The notes under the pieces: generated by a model
Seen by the model: only the letters and a program-made list of their open reading frames with translations
Databases searched by the model: none
What the model was told of the DNA's origin: nothing
Origin: Streptomyces sp.
Lineage (GTDB): Bacteria; Actinomycetota; Actinomycetes; Streptomycetales; Streptomycetaceae
Reading direction: 5' to 3'
DNA: 64,000 nt
Assembly (NCBI RefSeq): GCF_019510245.1
Contig: NZ_JAEKKT010000114.1
Coordinates: 1-64,000, forward strand
Position numbers and translations under genes: made by a program
Part shown: piece by piece, positions 22,556-31,641 of the stretch
Numbering within the stretch: the stretch's first letter is position 1
Layout of the letters: each line of letters opens with the position of its first letter

Positions 22556-23068
22556 TGGTGTGCTGGGTGTACGTCTGGAGCGGTGCCGTGAGGTACTCGT
22601 CGAGCTCGTCGTCGCGGAGCCTGCCGAGCAGCACCGGGCCCGACGCGGTGGCGTGGGCGGGCAGGCGGGATCCGATGCGGCCGCCTATGGTCATCACCCG
22701 CCTGGTGCGGACCCGGGCGACGTAGACGATGTCCGGCAGGTCGAGCGTGTCCAGGGAACAGGATTCGTCGACCTGATCGGCCAGGTCGCGCATCAGGGGT
22801 TTCGCCATCTCGTCGACGCCGAGGGAGGCGAAGTGGTTCCAGCCCGGTTCGAGGATGCGGGGGGGAGCGAGAAGTGCCGGCCGTCCGACCGCATGTGTCC
22901 GAGGGACTTGAACATCAGCAGGATGCGGCGCGCGGAGGCCCGGGTGCTCTCGGTGAGCTGCGCGACCTCGCCGGCCGTGAGCCGTGGGTGCTCCGCGTCG
23001 AAGGTCCGCAGGACGGCGATGGCCCTCTCCAGCTGCTCCAGGCGAGGCTCGTCCAACTCCGTGTTCAC
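22550..23068 (-). pseudogene. IclR-family regulator, frameshifted and 3'-truncated
   Basis: GTG 23068 starts VNTELDEPRLEQLERAIAVL, an IclR N-terminal helix, followed by TAGEVAQLTESTRASARRIL (helix-turn-helix) and LGHMRSDGRHFSL. A run of seven C (22860-22865 region) then breaks the frame. The ligand domain continues in another frame: ILEPGWNHFASLGVDEMA, DESCSLDTLDLPDIVYVARV, ATASGPVLLGRLRDDELD. It stops matching after about APLQTYTQ, roughly 70 residues short of a normal IclR C-terminus. PcaR/PobR-type IclR proteins regulate beta-ketoadipate genes like those downstream, so this is probably the lost regulator of the aromatic cluster. The C7 indel could be a sequencing error; the truncation could not. 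Confidence 0.7.
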
Positions 23069-23167
23069 GGCAGAGTGGACGGCCGGGCGGGCCCGCAGCG
23101 TCCAGGTGCTCGCCAAGGGCCCGGCCACGGCCGTCCGCGGCAGGCCGGACCCTGCCGCGGACACGGA

Positions 23168-24061
23168 TCACCCTCGGCCGTCGGCGGGGGCGAGGACGAT
23201 GTCGAAACGGACCTGCGTCCAGGTGCCGTCCACGTCCCGCCCGTCGGGCGTCGGCGTGCCGGCCGGGCGCTGCTCGAAGTCCTTGACCAGGGAGTCCTTG
23301 ACGCCGAAGACGGTGTCGGAGTCGAGCAGCTCGTCGCCCCTGACGAAGATGTGCGTCACCAGCGTCCGGCACTCGGGCGCCTCGACCATGAAGTGCAGGT
23401 GCGAGGCCCGCATGGGCGAGCGGCCGGTCGCCGCCAGCATCCTGCCCACGGGACCGTCGTAGGGGATCGGGTACGGCGTCGGCGTGACGCCCCAGAAGCG
23501 GTAGCTGCCGTCGGCCTCCGTGAACAGGTGGGCGCGGGCGGCGGTCCGGTCGTCGCCGTACTGGACGTCGTAGAAGCCGTCCTCGTCCGCCTCCCACACC
23601 TCGATCTTCGCCCCGGCGATCGGGGCGCCGTCGGCGTCGCGGACGGTTCCCTCGACCCAGCACGGCTCCCCGGCCGCCCCGAAGGACATGTCCCCACCCG
23701 GCTCGATCCGCTGGGACCCCTCGACGAAGAAGGGGCCGAAGACGGTGGCCTCGGTGGCGTCGCCGTAGGCCTCGTTGTTGATCGCGATGGTCTGCATCGA
23801 GGCGCCGAGGGTGTCCGAGAGCAGGATGAACTCCTGGCGCTTTTCGTCGGTGAGGTGGCCGACGGCGGTCAGGAACTCGATGCCCTGGCTCCACTCCTCC
23901 TCGGTGAGACGGACGTCGCGCAGAAAAGCGTGGAGGTGCTTGACGATCCCCTGCATCAGCTCCCTCAGCCGGGCGTTCTCGCAGGAGTCGAAGGAGCGCT
24001 GCACTCGTGCGATCAGGTCCTCCTCGCGGGCCGTCTGCTCCGAGGACACGTGGTGGGTCAT
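23168..24061 (-). CDS. intradiol ring-cleavage dioxygenase, predicted hydroxyquinol 1,2-dioxygenase
   Basis: 297 aa from ATG 24061, coupled to the upstream gene by ATGA. The N-terminal helical linker domain (residues 15-100) holds [18 protein letters not shown]. The catalytic beta-sandwich follows, with [20 protein letters not shown]. The Fe(III) ligands are probably the Tyr in [10 protein letters not shown], the Tyr in [11 protein letters not shown], and both His of ASHLHFMV. The SHLHFMV and [20 protein letters not shown] region is typical of hydroxyquinol rather than catechol dioxygenases. The reaction is hydroxyquinol + O2 to maleylacetate. The neighbouring maleylacetate reductase and flavin hydroxylase genes support this assignment. 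Confidence 0.88.
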   Translation of the reverse strand: MTHHVSSEQTAREEDLIARVQRSFDSCENARLRELMQGIVKHLHAFLRDVRLTEEEWSQGIEFLTAVGHLTDEKRQEFILLSDTLGASMQTIAINNEAYGDATEATVFGPFFVEGSQRIEPGGDMSFGAAGEPCWVEGTVRDADGAPIAGAKIEVWEADEDGFYDVQYGDDRTAARAHLFTEADGSYRFWGVTPTPYPIPYDGPVGRMLAATGRSPMRASHLHFMVEAPECRTLVTHIFVRGDELLDSDTVFGVKDSLVKDFEQRPAGTPTPDGRDVDGTWTQVRFDIVLAPADGRG

Positions 24062-25119
24062 GAGGGGTCACTTCCTTCCCAGGCCGCACGCAGCAGCGCG
24101 GTGAGGTTCTCCTCGGTGACGGGGGTGGGGTTGCCGGCGGGGACGGCGGCGAGGACGGGGGCCACGGCCCGGGCGATGCCGGCCTCGGGCATGCCGTGGT
24201 CGCGCAGCGCCCGCGGGGCGTGGAGCGTCTCACGCAGTGCGGCGAGGCCCCCCACCGCCGTCGGGGCGCCGAAGGCCTCCGCGATGCGCCGCTCGGTCTC
24301 CGGCACGGCCGGGGCGTTGAAGGCCAGCACGTGCGGCAGTACCACGGCGTGGGTCTGGGCGTGCGGGAGGTTGAACATGCCGCCCAGCACATGGCAGATC
24401 TTGTGGTGCAGGCCCGAGCCGGCGGAGGCGAAGGCGACAGCGGCCAAGTAGGCGCCGTACAGGGTCTGTTCGCGTCCTTCGAGCCCGGTCGGGTCGGTGA
24501 CCACGGCGGGCAGCCCCTGGGCCAGGCCCCGGATGCCCTCCCCCGCCAGCGCCCGGTCGACCGGGTCGGCGCGCGGGCCCCACATGGAGTCGACGCAGTG
24601 GGCCAGCGCGTTGAGGCCGCTGGCCACGGACAGCCCGACCGGCAGGCTGAGCAGCAGCGAGGCGTCGTAGACGATCGAGCGCGGCAGGACGCGGGGGTCG
24701 ACGCCGGTGGTCTTCACGTCGCCCTCGGTCAGTCCCCAGACGTTCGTCGCCTCCGAGCCGGCGTACGTGGTGGGGACGGCCACGATCGGCACGCCGGTGG
24801 TCAGCGCCACCGCCTTGGCCAGGCCGGTCGTCGAGCCGCCGCCGACGCACACCAGCGCGTCCACGGCCCCCTCGGCGGCGGCCTTGCGGGCACGCTCGGC
24901 CACGTCGACCGGTACGTGCATGACGACCTCGTCGTGGCGCACCGCGACCGGCAGGTCCGCGCCGACGCGGTCGGCGTGGGCCGCCTCGGCGGGAGCGGCG
25001 ATGAGCATCACCTTCGACGCCTTCAGCGCCGCCACTTCGGCGGCGACCGCGGCCGGTGCGTCACCGGGGGCGAAGACGACGCGCTGCGGGAGCGTCTCGT
25101 GGAGGAACCGCACGGTCAC
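24058..25119 (-). CDS. maleylacetate reductase
   Basis: 353 aa from GTG 25119 ([20 protein letters not shown]). It has an iron-type alcohol dehydrogenase fold. The NAD-binding loop is [17 protein letters not shown], then [18 protein letters not shown]. The family-specific [14 protein letters not shown] and [27 protein letters not shown] are clear (the latter shortened to [11 protein letters not shown] as key motif). It reduces maleylacetate to 3-oxoadipate with NADH, following hydroxyquinol cleavage. The overlaps with both neighbours (GTGA with the monooxygenase stop, ATGA with the dioxygenase start) show a tightly coupled three-gene operon. Confidence 0.9.
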   Translation of the reverse strand: MTVRFLHETLPQRVVFAPGDAPAAVAAEVAALKASKVMLIAAPAEAAHADRVGADLPVAVRHDEVVMHVPVDVAERARKAAAEGAVDALVCVGGGSTTGLAKAVALTTGVPIVAVPTTYAGSEATNVWGLTEGDVKTTGVDPRVLPRSIVYDASLLLSLPVGLSVASGLNALAHCVDSMWGPRADPVDRALAGEGIRGLAQGLPAVVTDPTGLEGREQTLYGAYLAAVAFASAGSGLHHKICHVLGGMFNLPHAQTHAVVLPHVLAFNAPAVPETERRIAEAFGAPTAVGGLAALRETLHAPRALRDHGMPEAGIARAVAPVLAAVPAGNPTPVTEENLTALLRAAWEGSDPS

Positions 25120-26906
25120 GCCTTTCCGAGGATCCGGGTGAGGGCGTCGCGCAGGGCCGCCTCGGGGTCGTCGGCGAGGCTCGCCGAGCGCCAGCCGACG
25201 TGCTTGTCGGGGCGTACGAGGATCGCGCCGGACTCCTCGACCTCGCGCAGCTTGGCCCAGTCGTAGTAGAGGTCCGTCACCTCGCGGCCGGGGCCGATCA
25301 CCACGGTACCGAGCGGGATGCCGAGGTCCTGCGCGACCTTCTCGGCCGCGTCGGCCCAGTCCTCGCCGGCGATCCCGGTGATGAGGGTCCAGCGGGTGTA
25401 CGGCGCCAGGTCCATCATGGCGTGCTTGGTGATGTTGTCACCGACCCAGGCGTGCGGAAGGTGCGCGCCGGGGCTGGTCGACATGGTGTAGTAGAGGTCC
25501 TCGTCCTCGCTCGGGGCGGGGCGGGTGCCGTCGGAGACGACAGCCGCGGACTCGTAGAACTGGCCGAGTTCGACGCCGTGCGCGTTGAACTCGTAGTTCT
25601 TGGTCTCCATCGCCGTCACGAGGGCGGCCCGCTTGGCTGCTCCTGCGGGTGTGTTGGCCTTCCGCTCCTCGATCAGGGCCCGCATCTCGTCCTCGTCCTT
25701 GGCGCCGAGGACGCCGAGGGCCTGGAAGATGTCGCCGAACTCGCGGCTGGACTTGTTGGCGCGGGTGACGATCCGCTTCGCGACGGGTGCCCGCTCCTGC
25801 GAGTACGTCTCCAGCAGCGAAGGACCGGCCTGCCCACGCAGGACCGCGGCGAGTTTCCAGGCCAGGTTGTAGGAGTCCTGGACGCTGGTGTTGGAGCCCA
25901 GGCCGTTGCTCGGCGGGTGCCGGTGGATCGCGTCGCCGGCACAGAAGACGCGGCCCTTGTGGAGGTGGGTGGCGTACATCTCGTTGTTGCCCCAGAGGCT
26001 GGTGCCCGTGATCTCGACGTCGAGGTCGGGGATGCCCAGCAGCTGGCGCACGATGCGGATCGCCTCGGCTTCGTCGACCACGGGGGGCTCGCCCGCGATG
26101 TCGTAGCCCCAGACGATGAGCCACTCGTTCCAGGGGCGCACCATCCGGACCAGGCCGGCGCCGATGCCACCGACGTTGGCGCCCGGCTGGATCACCCAGT
26201 ACAGGACCGACGGGCGATGGCCGACGTAGGAGGCGATGTCGGCCTTGAAGGTGATGTTCATCGATCCGGCGATGTCCATCGCACCTTCGTAGGGCAGGCC
26301 GATGTCCTCGGCGACCCGGGAGCGGGCGCCGTCGGCGCCGATGAGGTACTTCGCCCGGATGTCGTACTCCTGGCCGGTGAGCCGGTCGCGGACCCGGACC
26401 GTGACGGCGGTGTCGTCCTGGGTGTGCGAGAGGTACTCGGTGGAGAAGCGGGTCTGGGTGCCGCGGACGGTGGCGTTCTTGACGAGGATCGGTTCGAGGT
26501 ACGTCTGCGGGATGTCGACGGTGAGACAGGGCGAGGCCAGCCGGTAGTCCGCCTCGCGGTCGGGGCGGGTGCCCCAGGTGTGGATACGGCCGATCTCCTC
26601 GCCCGCGATGGCGGTGCAGAAGACCGTGTCGCCGACGAGGCCGTGCTCGGTGGCGTCGGCCAGTACCTGGTCCTCGATCCCCATGTCGCGGAAGATCTCC
26701 ATCGCCCGCTGGTTGGTGATGTGCGCCCGAGGGGTGTTCGCGGTCCACCGGTACTTGGTGATCACGATGTTGTCGACGCCCAGGGTCGACAGGAACAGGG
26801 CCGCCGAGGCGCCGGCCGGGCCGGAGCCGACGATCAGGACATCGGTCTCCACCTGTGCCGATGCCGGCAGTGCGGTCTCTTGCTGACCGTCGTTGAAGTC
26901 GGGCAT
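25116..26906 (-). CDS. FAD-dependent aromatic hydroxylase (TfdB/phenol hydroxylase-like)
   Basis: 596 aa; ATG 26906 (MPDFNDGQQETALPA) with GGTGAG upstream is preferred, and GTG 26918 or an earlier start is possible. Class A flavoprotein monooxygenase motifs: VLIVGSGPAGASAALFL (FAD Rossmann), YLIGADGARSRVAEDIG (DG motif), and GRVFCAGDAIHRHPPSNGLG then NTSVQDSYNLAWKL (GD motif). The C-terminal thioredoxin-like domain (residues 430-596) is as in TfdB/phenol 2-monooxygenase. It probably hydroxylates resorcinol or another phenol to hydroxyquinol using NAD(P)H and O2. First gene of the operon with maleylacetate reductase and dioxygenase; the AraC gene upstream on the same strand is the likely regulator. 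Confidence 0.88.
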   Translation of the reverse strand: MPDFNDGQQETALPASAQVETDVLIVGSGPAGASAALFLSTLGVDNIVITKYRWTANTPRAHITNQRAMEIFRDMGIEDQVLADATEHGLVGDTVFCTAIAGEEIGRIHTWGTRPDREADYRLASPCLTVDIPQTYLEPILVKNATVRGTQTRFSTEYLSHTQDDTAVTVRVRDRLTGQEYDIRAKYLIGADGARSRVAEDIGLPYEGAMDIAGSMNITFKADIASYVGHRPSVLYWVIQPGANVGGIGAGLVRMVRPWNEWLIVWGYDIAGEPPVVDEAEAIRIVRQLLGIPDLDVEITGTSLWGNNEMYATHLHKGRVFCAGDAIHRHPPSNGLGSNTSVQDSYNLAWKLAAVLRGQAGPSLLETYSQERAPVAKRIVTRANKSSREFGDIFQALGVLGAKDEDEMRALIEERKANTPAGAAKRAALVTAMETKNYEFNAHGVELGQFYESAAVVSDGTRPAPSEDEDLYYTMSTSPGAHLPHAWVGDNITKHAMMDLAPYTRWTLITGIAGEDWADAAEKVAQDLGIPLGTVVIGPGREVTDLYYDWAKLREVEESGAILVRPDKHVGWRSASLADDPEAALRDALTRILGKA

Positions 26907-27016
26907 GGGGCCGCTCACCTTCTTGTCGCGCGGTTCTGAAGGCAGCGTGCGCCCCATCCCGGTGGTACACGGCGGGTTGGGGCGGCGGACGGCCGAAATC
27001 CGTATGCCGCGGTTCT

Positions 27017-27964
27017 TCAGCCGCGCTTCGCGGCCGTACGGCGCAACGCGCCCGCCGTGATGCCGAAGCGGGCGTGGAAGGTCTGCGAGAAGTGGGCGAC
27101 CGAGCTGAAACCGCAGGCGGTCGCCACGGTCGCGGTACGGGCCGAACCGGCGCCGGGGCCGGTCAGCAGACCGTAGGCGAGTTCGAGGCGCCGTCCGAGG
27201 ACGTAGCGCGGGAAGCTCGTGCCGGCGTCCGCGAAGACGCGGGTGAGCTGACGCACGCTGATCCCGACGGCTTCGGCGACCTCGGAGGCCGACAGGCGCG
27301 GATCGTGCAGCCGGTCCTCGGCGTGGGCGCAGGCCAGCGCACGGTGTACGACCGGTGGCCGGGTGATGCCGTCGCCCACGAGCGCGGACGCGAGATCGAT
27401 GACCGTCTGCTCGTCGGGCCGGGTGGGGGTCTCCACGCCGACGGCGCGTCCGACAAGGCGGGCGATCGCGCGAGCGTACGGGTTTTTCTCGCCGCGGCGG
27501 ACGATGAGCGGTTCCCCGGCCCGCACGCCGTCCGGCAGCGCACGGCGGTCCACACGCACCGCCAGCTCGTCCAGCCCGTGGCCGAACCCGCGGACGAAGC
27601 TCCCGTCCGCGTCACAGACCAGAACGTCGCCGGGCCGGATGATCTGCGACCGGCCCGCCTGCCGGAACTGCGCTTCTCCGCGCAGGGAGACGTAGATCGC
27701 GAGGGATCCCGTGGGCCGACGTTCGATGAGATCGGCGGGGCGCTCCACCACGTGGGCCGTCGTACGGACCCTGGCCAGACGGACCCGCCCGAGGCCGAGG
27801 TTGTCCTCGCGCGCCCGGAAGTCCTCGCCGCCCGGCGTACGGCACTCCAGGGCGATCAGGGCGCTGGCGTTGTGCTCCTCCCAGGCCCGCAGCCGTTCCG
27901 CCGACGGCACATGTGCCGTCGAGAAGGCTTGCGCCGGGCGGGGTGCTGCGGGTGCGGGCTGCAT
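27017..27964 (-). CDS. AraC-family regulator of the aromatic operon (AraC-binding-like domain)
   Basis: 315 aa from ATG 27964 (MQPAPAAPRPAQAF). The N-terminal AraC_binding_2 domain (residues 25-190) includes GSLAIYVSLRGEAQFRQAG and IIRPGDVLVCDADG. The C-terminal double helix-turn-helix spans residues 215-310, with SASEVAEAVGISVRQLTRVF, then VATACGFSSVAHFSQTFHAR and FGITAGALRR. This feruloyl/NphR-type architecture regulates phenol hydroxylase and related catabolic genes. It lies 110 bp upstream of the hydroxylase gene on the same strand, so it is probably the direct activator. The 202 bp between it and the LysR gene hold no other gene. Confidence 0.88.
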   Translation of the reverse strand: MQPAPAAPRPAQAFSTAHVPSAERLRAWEEHNASALIALECRTPGGEDFRAREDNLGLGRVRLARVRTTAHVVERPADLIERRPTGSLAIYVSLRGEAQFRQAGRSQIIRPGDVLVCDADGSFVRGFGHGLDELAVRVDRRALPDGVRAGEPLIVRRGEKNPYARAIARLVGRAVGVETPTRPDEQTVIDLASALVGDGITRPPVVHRALACAHAEDRLHDPRLSASEVAEAVGISVRQLTRVFADAGTSFPRYVLGRRLELAYGLLTGPGAGSARTATVATACGFSSVAHFSQTFHARFGITAGALRRTAAKRG

Positions 27965-28166
27965 GACTCTCAGGGTAGGCCCGGCTCGTCGGACGTAGAA
28001 GGCGATGAAGAGTGCTCGATGCTGCGCCGGGGGACGGCGTCCGGCCCGGCGTGGGGGTTCCGGACTGCGGTGTGCATCACAGGCCATTGTTCGATCAATG
28101 CCCGTCTGTTCGCTGAACCCATGGCTTGGATGCTCAGGTGCCGGCGGAGGGGACAAGGACGGTCGG

Positions 28167-29054
28167 TCAGGGCCGGAGCATCCGGTGGATGACGTCGATC
28201 GTCCGGCCCAGGTGCGGCTCCGTCCGGTCGGTCCGGTGTGCGACGGCGAGTTCGACGGTGGCGGCCGGGCGGACCAGCGGTCGGTAGGTCACACCCGCCA
28301 GGGCCAGTGCGGTCACCGGTTCGGGCACGACCGCGACGCCGAGGCCGCCGGCCACCAGGGTGACCAGTGTGGAGGTCTCGCCGACCTCGTGCCGGACGTG
28401 CGGGTCGAGGCCGGCGTCCCGGAGCAGCCCGAGCACCACGCCGTACATCACCGAGCGCCGGTCCGCGGAGTGGACGATGAGTTCGGTGCGCCCCAGGTCG
28501 GCCGCGCGGATCTGCTTCCGTCGGGCCAGCGGGTGGTCGGCGGGCAGCGCGACCACCAGCCGGTCGCGCCGCAGCGGGGTGACCGTGAGCGAGAGGTCCG
28601 TGACCGGCGGCCGCAGCAGCGCGATGTCGATCTCACCCGCCCGCAGGGCCTCGACCTGGTCGGGCGCGAGCATCTCGCCGCGGAAGGCGAAGTCCACGCC
28701 CGGCAATTCGGTCGCGAGGTGGCGGGACAGTGCCGGGAGCAGGCTGTACGTCGCCGAGCCGACGCAGCCGATCGCGAGGTGACCGACGGCTCCGGCCGCC
28801 ACCCTGCGGGCCTCGTGGGCGGCCTCGTCGACGTCGGCGAGGATCGCGCGGGACCGGGCGAGGTAGGCGCGGCCCGCTTCGGTCAGGTCGACGCGGCGCG
28901 TGGTGCGGTGCAGCAGCTCGACGCCGAGTTCGGCCTCCAGCTGGCGGATCGCCTGGGAGAGCGGCGGCTGGGCCATGTGCAGCCGGTCGGCGGCGCGGCC
29001 GAAGTGGCGCTCCTCGGCGACGGCGACGAAGTAGGTGAGGTGGCGCAGATTCAC
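28167..29054 (-). CDS. LysR-type regulator of the pcaFIJ-like operon
   Basis: 295 aa using GTG 29054 (VNLRHLTYFVAVAEERHF); ATG 29072 is an alternative six codons upstream. The N-terminal winged helix-turn-helix has FGRAADRLHMAQPPLSQAIR, then QLEAELGVELLHRTTR. The periplasmic-binding-like effector domain holds HLAIGCVGSATYSLLPALSR and GVAVVPEPVTALAL. LysR proteins of this group (CatR/PcaQ-like) bind ring-cleavage products and activate the divergent operon. Here the divergent operon encodes the thiolase and CoA transferase of the beta-ketoadipate pathway, 78 bp away. Confidence 0.9.
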   Translation of the reverse strand: MNLRHLTYFVAVAEERHFGRAADRLHMAQPPLSQAIRQLEAELGVELLHRTTRRVDLTEAGRAYLARSRAILADVDEAAHEARRVAAGAVGHLAIGCVGSATYSLLPALSRHLATELPGVDFAFRGEMLAPDQVEALRAGEIDIALLRPPVTDLSLTVTPLRRDRLVVALPADHPLARRKQIRAADLGRTELIVHSADRRSVMYGVVLGLLRDAGLDPHVRHEVGETSTLVTLVAGGLGVAVVPEPVTALALAGVTYRPLVRPAATVELAVAHRTDRTEPHLGRTIDVIHRMLRP

Positions 29055-29085
29055 CACTAAGACTCTCAACATCTCAATTGGGTGG

Positions 29086-29107
29086 GATATCGGTCCTTCA
29101 CTGTATC
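29086..29107. promoter_or_regulatory. LysR-type T-N11-A box
   Basis: GATA (29086-29089) and TATC (29104-29107) form an interrupted dyad spaced as in LysR recognition boxes, within the 78-bp LysR/thiolase divergent gap. Confidence 0.45.
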
Positions 29108-29132
29108 AAGGTTCGTGCCTAGCGTGGTCGCC

Positions 29133-30320
29133 ATGACAGCTTTCGTCTATGCCGCAGCCCGCACGCCGTTCGGGCGCTTCAACGGCGCTCTCGCGGACGT
29201 CCGTCCCGACGACCTCGCGGCGACCGCGATCAACGGCGTACTCGCCAAGGCCCCCGGCCTCGACCCCGCCGCGATCGGCGAGATCGTGTGGGGCAACGCC
29301 AACCAGGCCGGCGAGGACAACCGGAACGTCGGCCGGATGGCCGCCCTGCTGGCCGGGGTCCCGGTCTCGGTGCCCGCCACGACGGTCAACCGGCTGTGCG
29401 GGTCCTCGCTCGACGCCGCGATCATCGGCTCGCGCACCATCGAGGTGGGGGACGCCGACGTCGTACTCGTCGGCGGGGTGGAGTCGATGACCCGGGCGCC
29501 CTGGGTGCTCCCCAAGCCCGACCGCGCCTTCCCGGCCGGCAACGTCACCGCGGTCTCCACCACGCTGGGCTGGCGGCTGGTGAACTCCCGGATGCCGGCG
29601 GAGTGGACGGTCTCGCTCGGCGAGTGCAACGAGCAGTTGCGGGAGCGGTTCGGCATTTCGCGCGAGCGTCAGGACGACTTCGCGCTCCGCTCCCACCGAC
29701 TGTCCGCCGCGGCCTGGGACGAAGGGTTCTACGACGATCTCGTCGTCCCCGTCGAGGGCATCGACCTCGCCCGCGACGAGGGCATCCGTACGGACTCCTC
29801 GCCGGAGAAACTGGCCGCGCTGAAGCCGTGGTTCCGCAAGGACGGCACGATCACCGCGGGCAACTCCTCGCCGCTCAACGACGGTGCCTCGGCTGTGCTG
29901 TTGGGCTCCGAGTCGGCTGCGGACGCCATCGGGCGGGCTCCGCTGGCCAGGATCGCCGGTCGCGGTGCGCACGCGCTGGAGCCGCAGGCCTTCGGTTTCG
30001 CGCCGGTCGAGGCGGCCGATCGGGCCCTGGCCCGGGCGGGCGTGAAGTGGGACCAGGTCGGCGCGGTGGAGCTCAACGAGGCGTTCGCCGTGCAGTCCCT
30101 CGCCTGTGTGGACGCCTGGGGCATCGACCCGGACATCGTGAACGTCAAGGGGGGCGCCATCGCGATCGGGCACCCACTCGGCGCCTCCGGGGCGCGCCTC
30201 CTCGGCACGCTCGCGAAGGTGCTGGCCGAGCGCGGCGAGCGGTACGGCGTGGCGGCGATCTGCATCGGGGTGGGACAGGCGCTGGCAGTGGTGCTGGAGA
30301 ACGTGGAGGTGACCCGTTGA
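29133..30320 (+). CDS. pcaF: 3-oxoadipyl-CoA thiolase
   Basis: 395 aa from ATG 29133. Thiolase active-site motifs: nucleophile C89 in TTVNRLCGSSLDAA, VELNEAFAVQSL (NEAF His/Asn block), GHPLGASGARLLGTL (catalytic His) and the C-terminal AICIGVGQAL (second Cys, CxGxG-like with Val instead of the usual Gly). It cleaves 3-oxoadipyl-CoA to acetyl-CoA and succinyl-CoA. The next two genes encode the CoA transferase that makes its substrate, so thiolase identity in the beta-ketoadipate path is more likely than general beta-oxidation. TTGA overlap with the next gene. Confidence 0.9.
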   Translation: MTAFVYAAARTPFGRFNGALADVRPDDLAATAINGVLAKAPGLDPAAIGEIVWGNANQAGEDNRNVGRMAALLAGVPVSVPATTVNRLCGSSLDAAIIGSRTIEVGDADVVLVGGVESMTRAPWVLPKPDRAFPAGNVTAVSTTLGWRLVNSRMPAEWTVSLGECNEQLRERFGISRERQDDFALRSHRLSAAAWDEGFYDDLVVPVEGIDLARDEGIRTDSSPEKLAALKPWFRKDGTITAGNSSPLNDGASAVLLGSESAADAIGRAPLARIAGRGAHALEPQAFGFAPVEAADRALARAGVKWDQVGAVELNEAFAVQSLACVDAWGIDPDIVNVKGGAIAIGHPLGASGARLLGTLAKVLAERGERYGVAAICIGVGQALAVVLENVEVTR

Positions 30321-31012
30321 GCCGGGCCGAGGTGCTCGAGAGCGTCGACGACGCGGTGGCCGGAATCAAGGACGGCAGTACCGTACTGGTGGGCGGCTTC
30401 GGGATGGCCGGTATGCCCTTCGACCTCCTCGACGGGCTCATCCGGCAGGGCGCGCGGGACCTGACGATCGTCAGCAACAACGCCGGCAACGGTGAGGTCG
30501 GCCTGGCCGCGCTGCTCAAGGCCGGGCGGGTGCGGAAGGTGATCTGCTCCTTCCCACGGCAGAGCGACTCCTATGTCTTCGACGAGCTCTACCGGGCAGG
30601 CGAGGTCGAACTCGAAGTGGTCCCCCAGGGCAACCTGGCCGAACGGCTGCGCGCGGCCGGTGCGGGCATCGGCGCGTTCTTCTGCCCGACGGCGGTGGGC
30701 ACTCCGCTCGCCGAGGGCAAGGAGGTCCGCACCATCGACGGGCGCGAGTACGTCCTTGAGTACCCGATCAGAGGCGACGTCGCCCTCGTCGGGGCGCACC
30801 GCGCCGATGGCATGGGCAACCTCGTCTACCGCAGGACGGCCCGCAACTTCGGGCCCGTCATGGCCACCGCCGCCACCCTCACGGTCGTCCAGGTCGCCGA
30901 GGTGGTGCCGGTCGGCGCCCTGGACCCCGAGGCCGTCGTGACACCGGGCATCTACGTCGACCGGATCGTGCCGGTCCGGCAGCGTCAGTACCTGACCCGA
31001 GGAGCCCGCTGA
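30317..31012 (+). CDS. pcaI: 3-oxoadipate CoA-transferase subunit A
   Basis: 231 aa. The start is TTG 30317, overlapping the thiolase stop (TTGA); GGAGG sits seven bases upstream, and no better ATG or GTG precedes the conserved N-terminus. Class I CoA-transferase alpha features are DDAVAGIKDGSTVLVGGFGM, GMPFDLLDGLIRQGARDLTI, LTIVSNNAGNG, and YPIRGDVALVGAHRADGMGN. It works with the beta subunit encoded next to move CoA from succinyl-CoA to 3-oxoadipate. Product of ring cleavage and maleylacetate reduction feeds directly into it. Confidence 0.9.
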   Translation: MSRAEVLESVDDAVAGIKDGSTVLVGGFGMAGMPFDLLDGLIRQGARDLTIVSNNAGNGEVGLAALLKAGRVRKVICSFPRQSDSYVFDELYRAGEVELEVVPQGNLAERLRAAGAGIGAFFCPTAVGTPLAEGKEVRTIDGREYVLEYPIRGDVALVGAHRADGMGNLVYRRTARNFGPVMATAATLTVVQVAEVVPVGALDPEAVVTPGIYVDRIVPVRQRQYLTRGAR

Positions 31013-31641
31013 TGGCACTCTCCCCCGACGAACTCGCCGCCGTCGTCGCCCGCGACATCCCGGCCGGCTCCTACGTCAATCTGGGCATCGGACACCCGAC
31101 GAAGGTCGCAGACCATCTGCCGGCGGACTCCGGCGTCGTCCTGCACACCGAGAACGGCATGCTCAACATGGGCCGGGCCGCCACCGGCGACGAGATCGAC
31201 CCGGACCTGACCAACGCGGGCAAGGTGCCGGTGACCGAGTTGCCGGGCGCGTCGTACTTCCACCACGCCGACTCCTTCGCGATGATGCGCGGCGGCCACC
31301 TGGATGTCTGCGTGCTCGGCGCCTACCAGGTCGCGTTCAACGGGGACCTGGCCAACTGGCACACCGGCCGCCCCGGCGACATCCCCGCCGTCGGGGGTGC
31401 GATGGACCTGGCCATCGGCGCCAAGGACGTCTACGTGATGATGACGCTGTTCGCCAAGAACGGCTCCCCCAAACTGGTGCCGGCCTGCACCTACCCGCTC
31501 ACCGGCCGGGGCTGCGTGAGCCGGGTCTACACCGACCACGGGATCTTCGACCTCGCCGGCGGCGAGGTGAGGATGCTTCAGACGTACGGCACCAGCGCCG
31601 AGGACCTGTCGGCCAGGCTCGGGCTCGACCGCGTCACCTGA
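31012..31641 (+). CDS. pcaJ: 3-oxoadipate CoA-transferase subunit B
   Basis: 209 aa, ATG 31012 overlapping the previous stop (TGATG). The beta-subunit catalytic Glu is in LHTENGMLNMG, preceded by VNLGIGHPTKVADHL. Further motifs are GAYQVAFNGDLANWHTG, and GAMDLAIGAKDVYVMM. This completes the heterodimeric transferase. Together with the maleylacetate reductase, dioxygenase and hydroxylase encoded 6 kb upstream, it closes a route from a phenol to central metabolism. Confidence 0.9.
   Translation: MALSPDELAAVVARDIPAGSYVNLGIGHPTKVADHLPADSGVVLHTENGMLNMGRAATGDEIDPDLTNAGKVPVTELPGASYFHHADSFAMMRGGHLDVCVLGAYQVAFNGDLANWHTGRPGDIPAVGGAMDLAIGAKDVYVMMTLFAKNGSPKLVPACTYPLTGRGCVSRVYTDHGIFDLAGGEVRMLQTYGTSAEDLSARLGLDRVT

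Noticed and set aside
25056..26939. A 627-codon plus-strand frame over the FAD hydroxylase
   Set aside because: It is Arg/Gly/Asp-rich with no domain; the minus strand has a full flavoprotein with all FAD motifs.
27593..27620. A CGTCACA match inside the AraC gene
   Set aside because: At 16 nt it is followed by GGCC, not GTC, and it lies within coding sequence with no gene start downstream.
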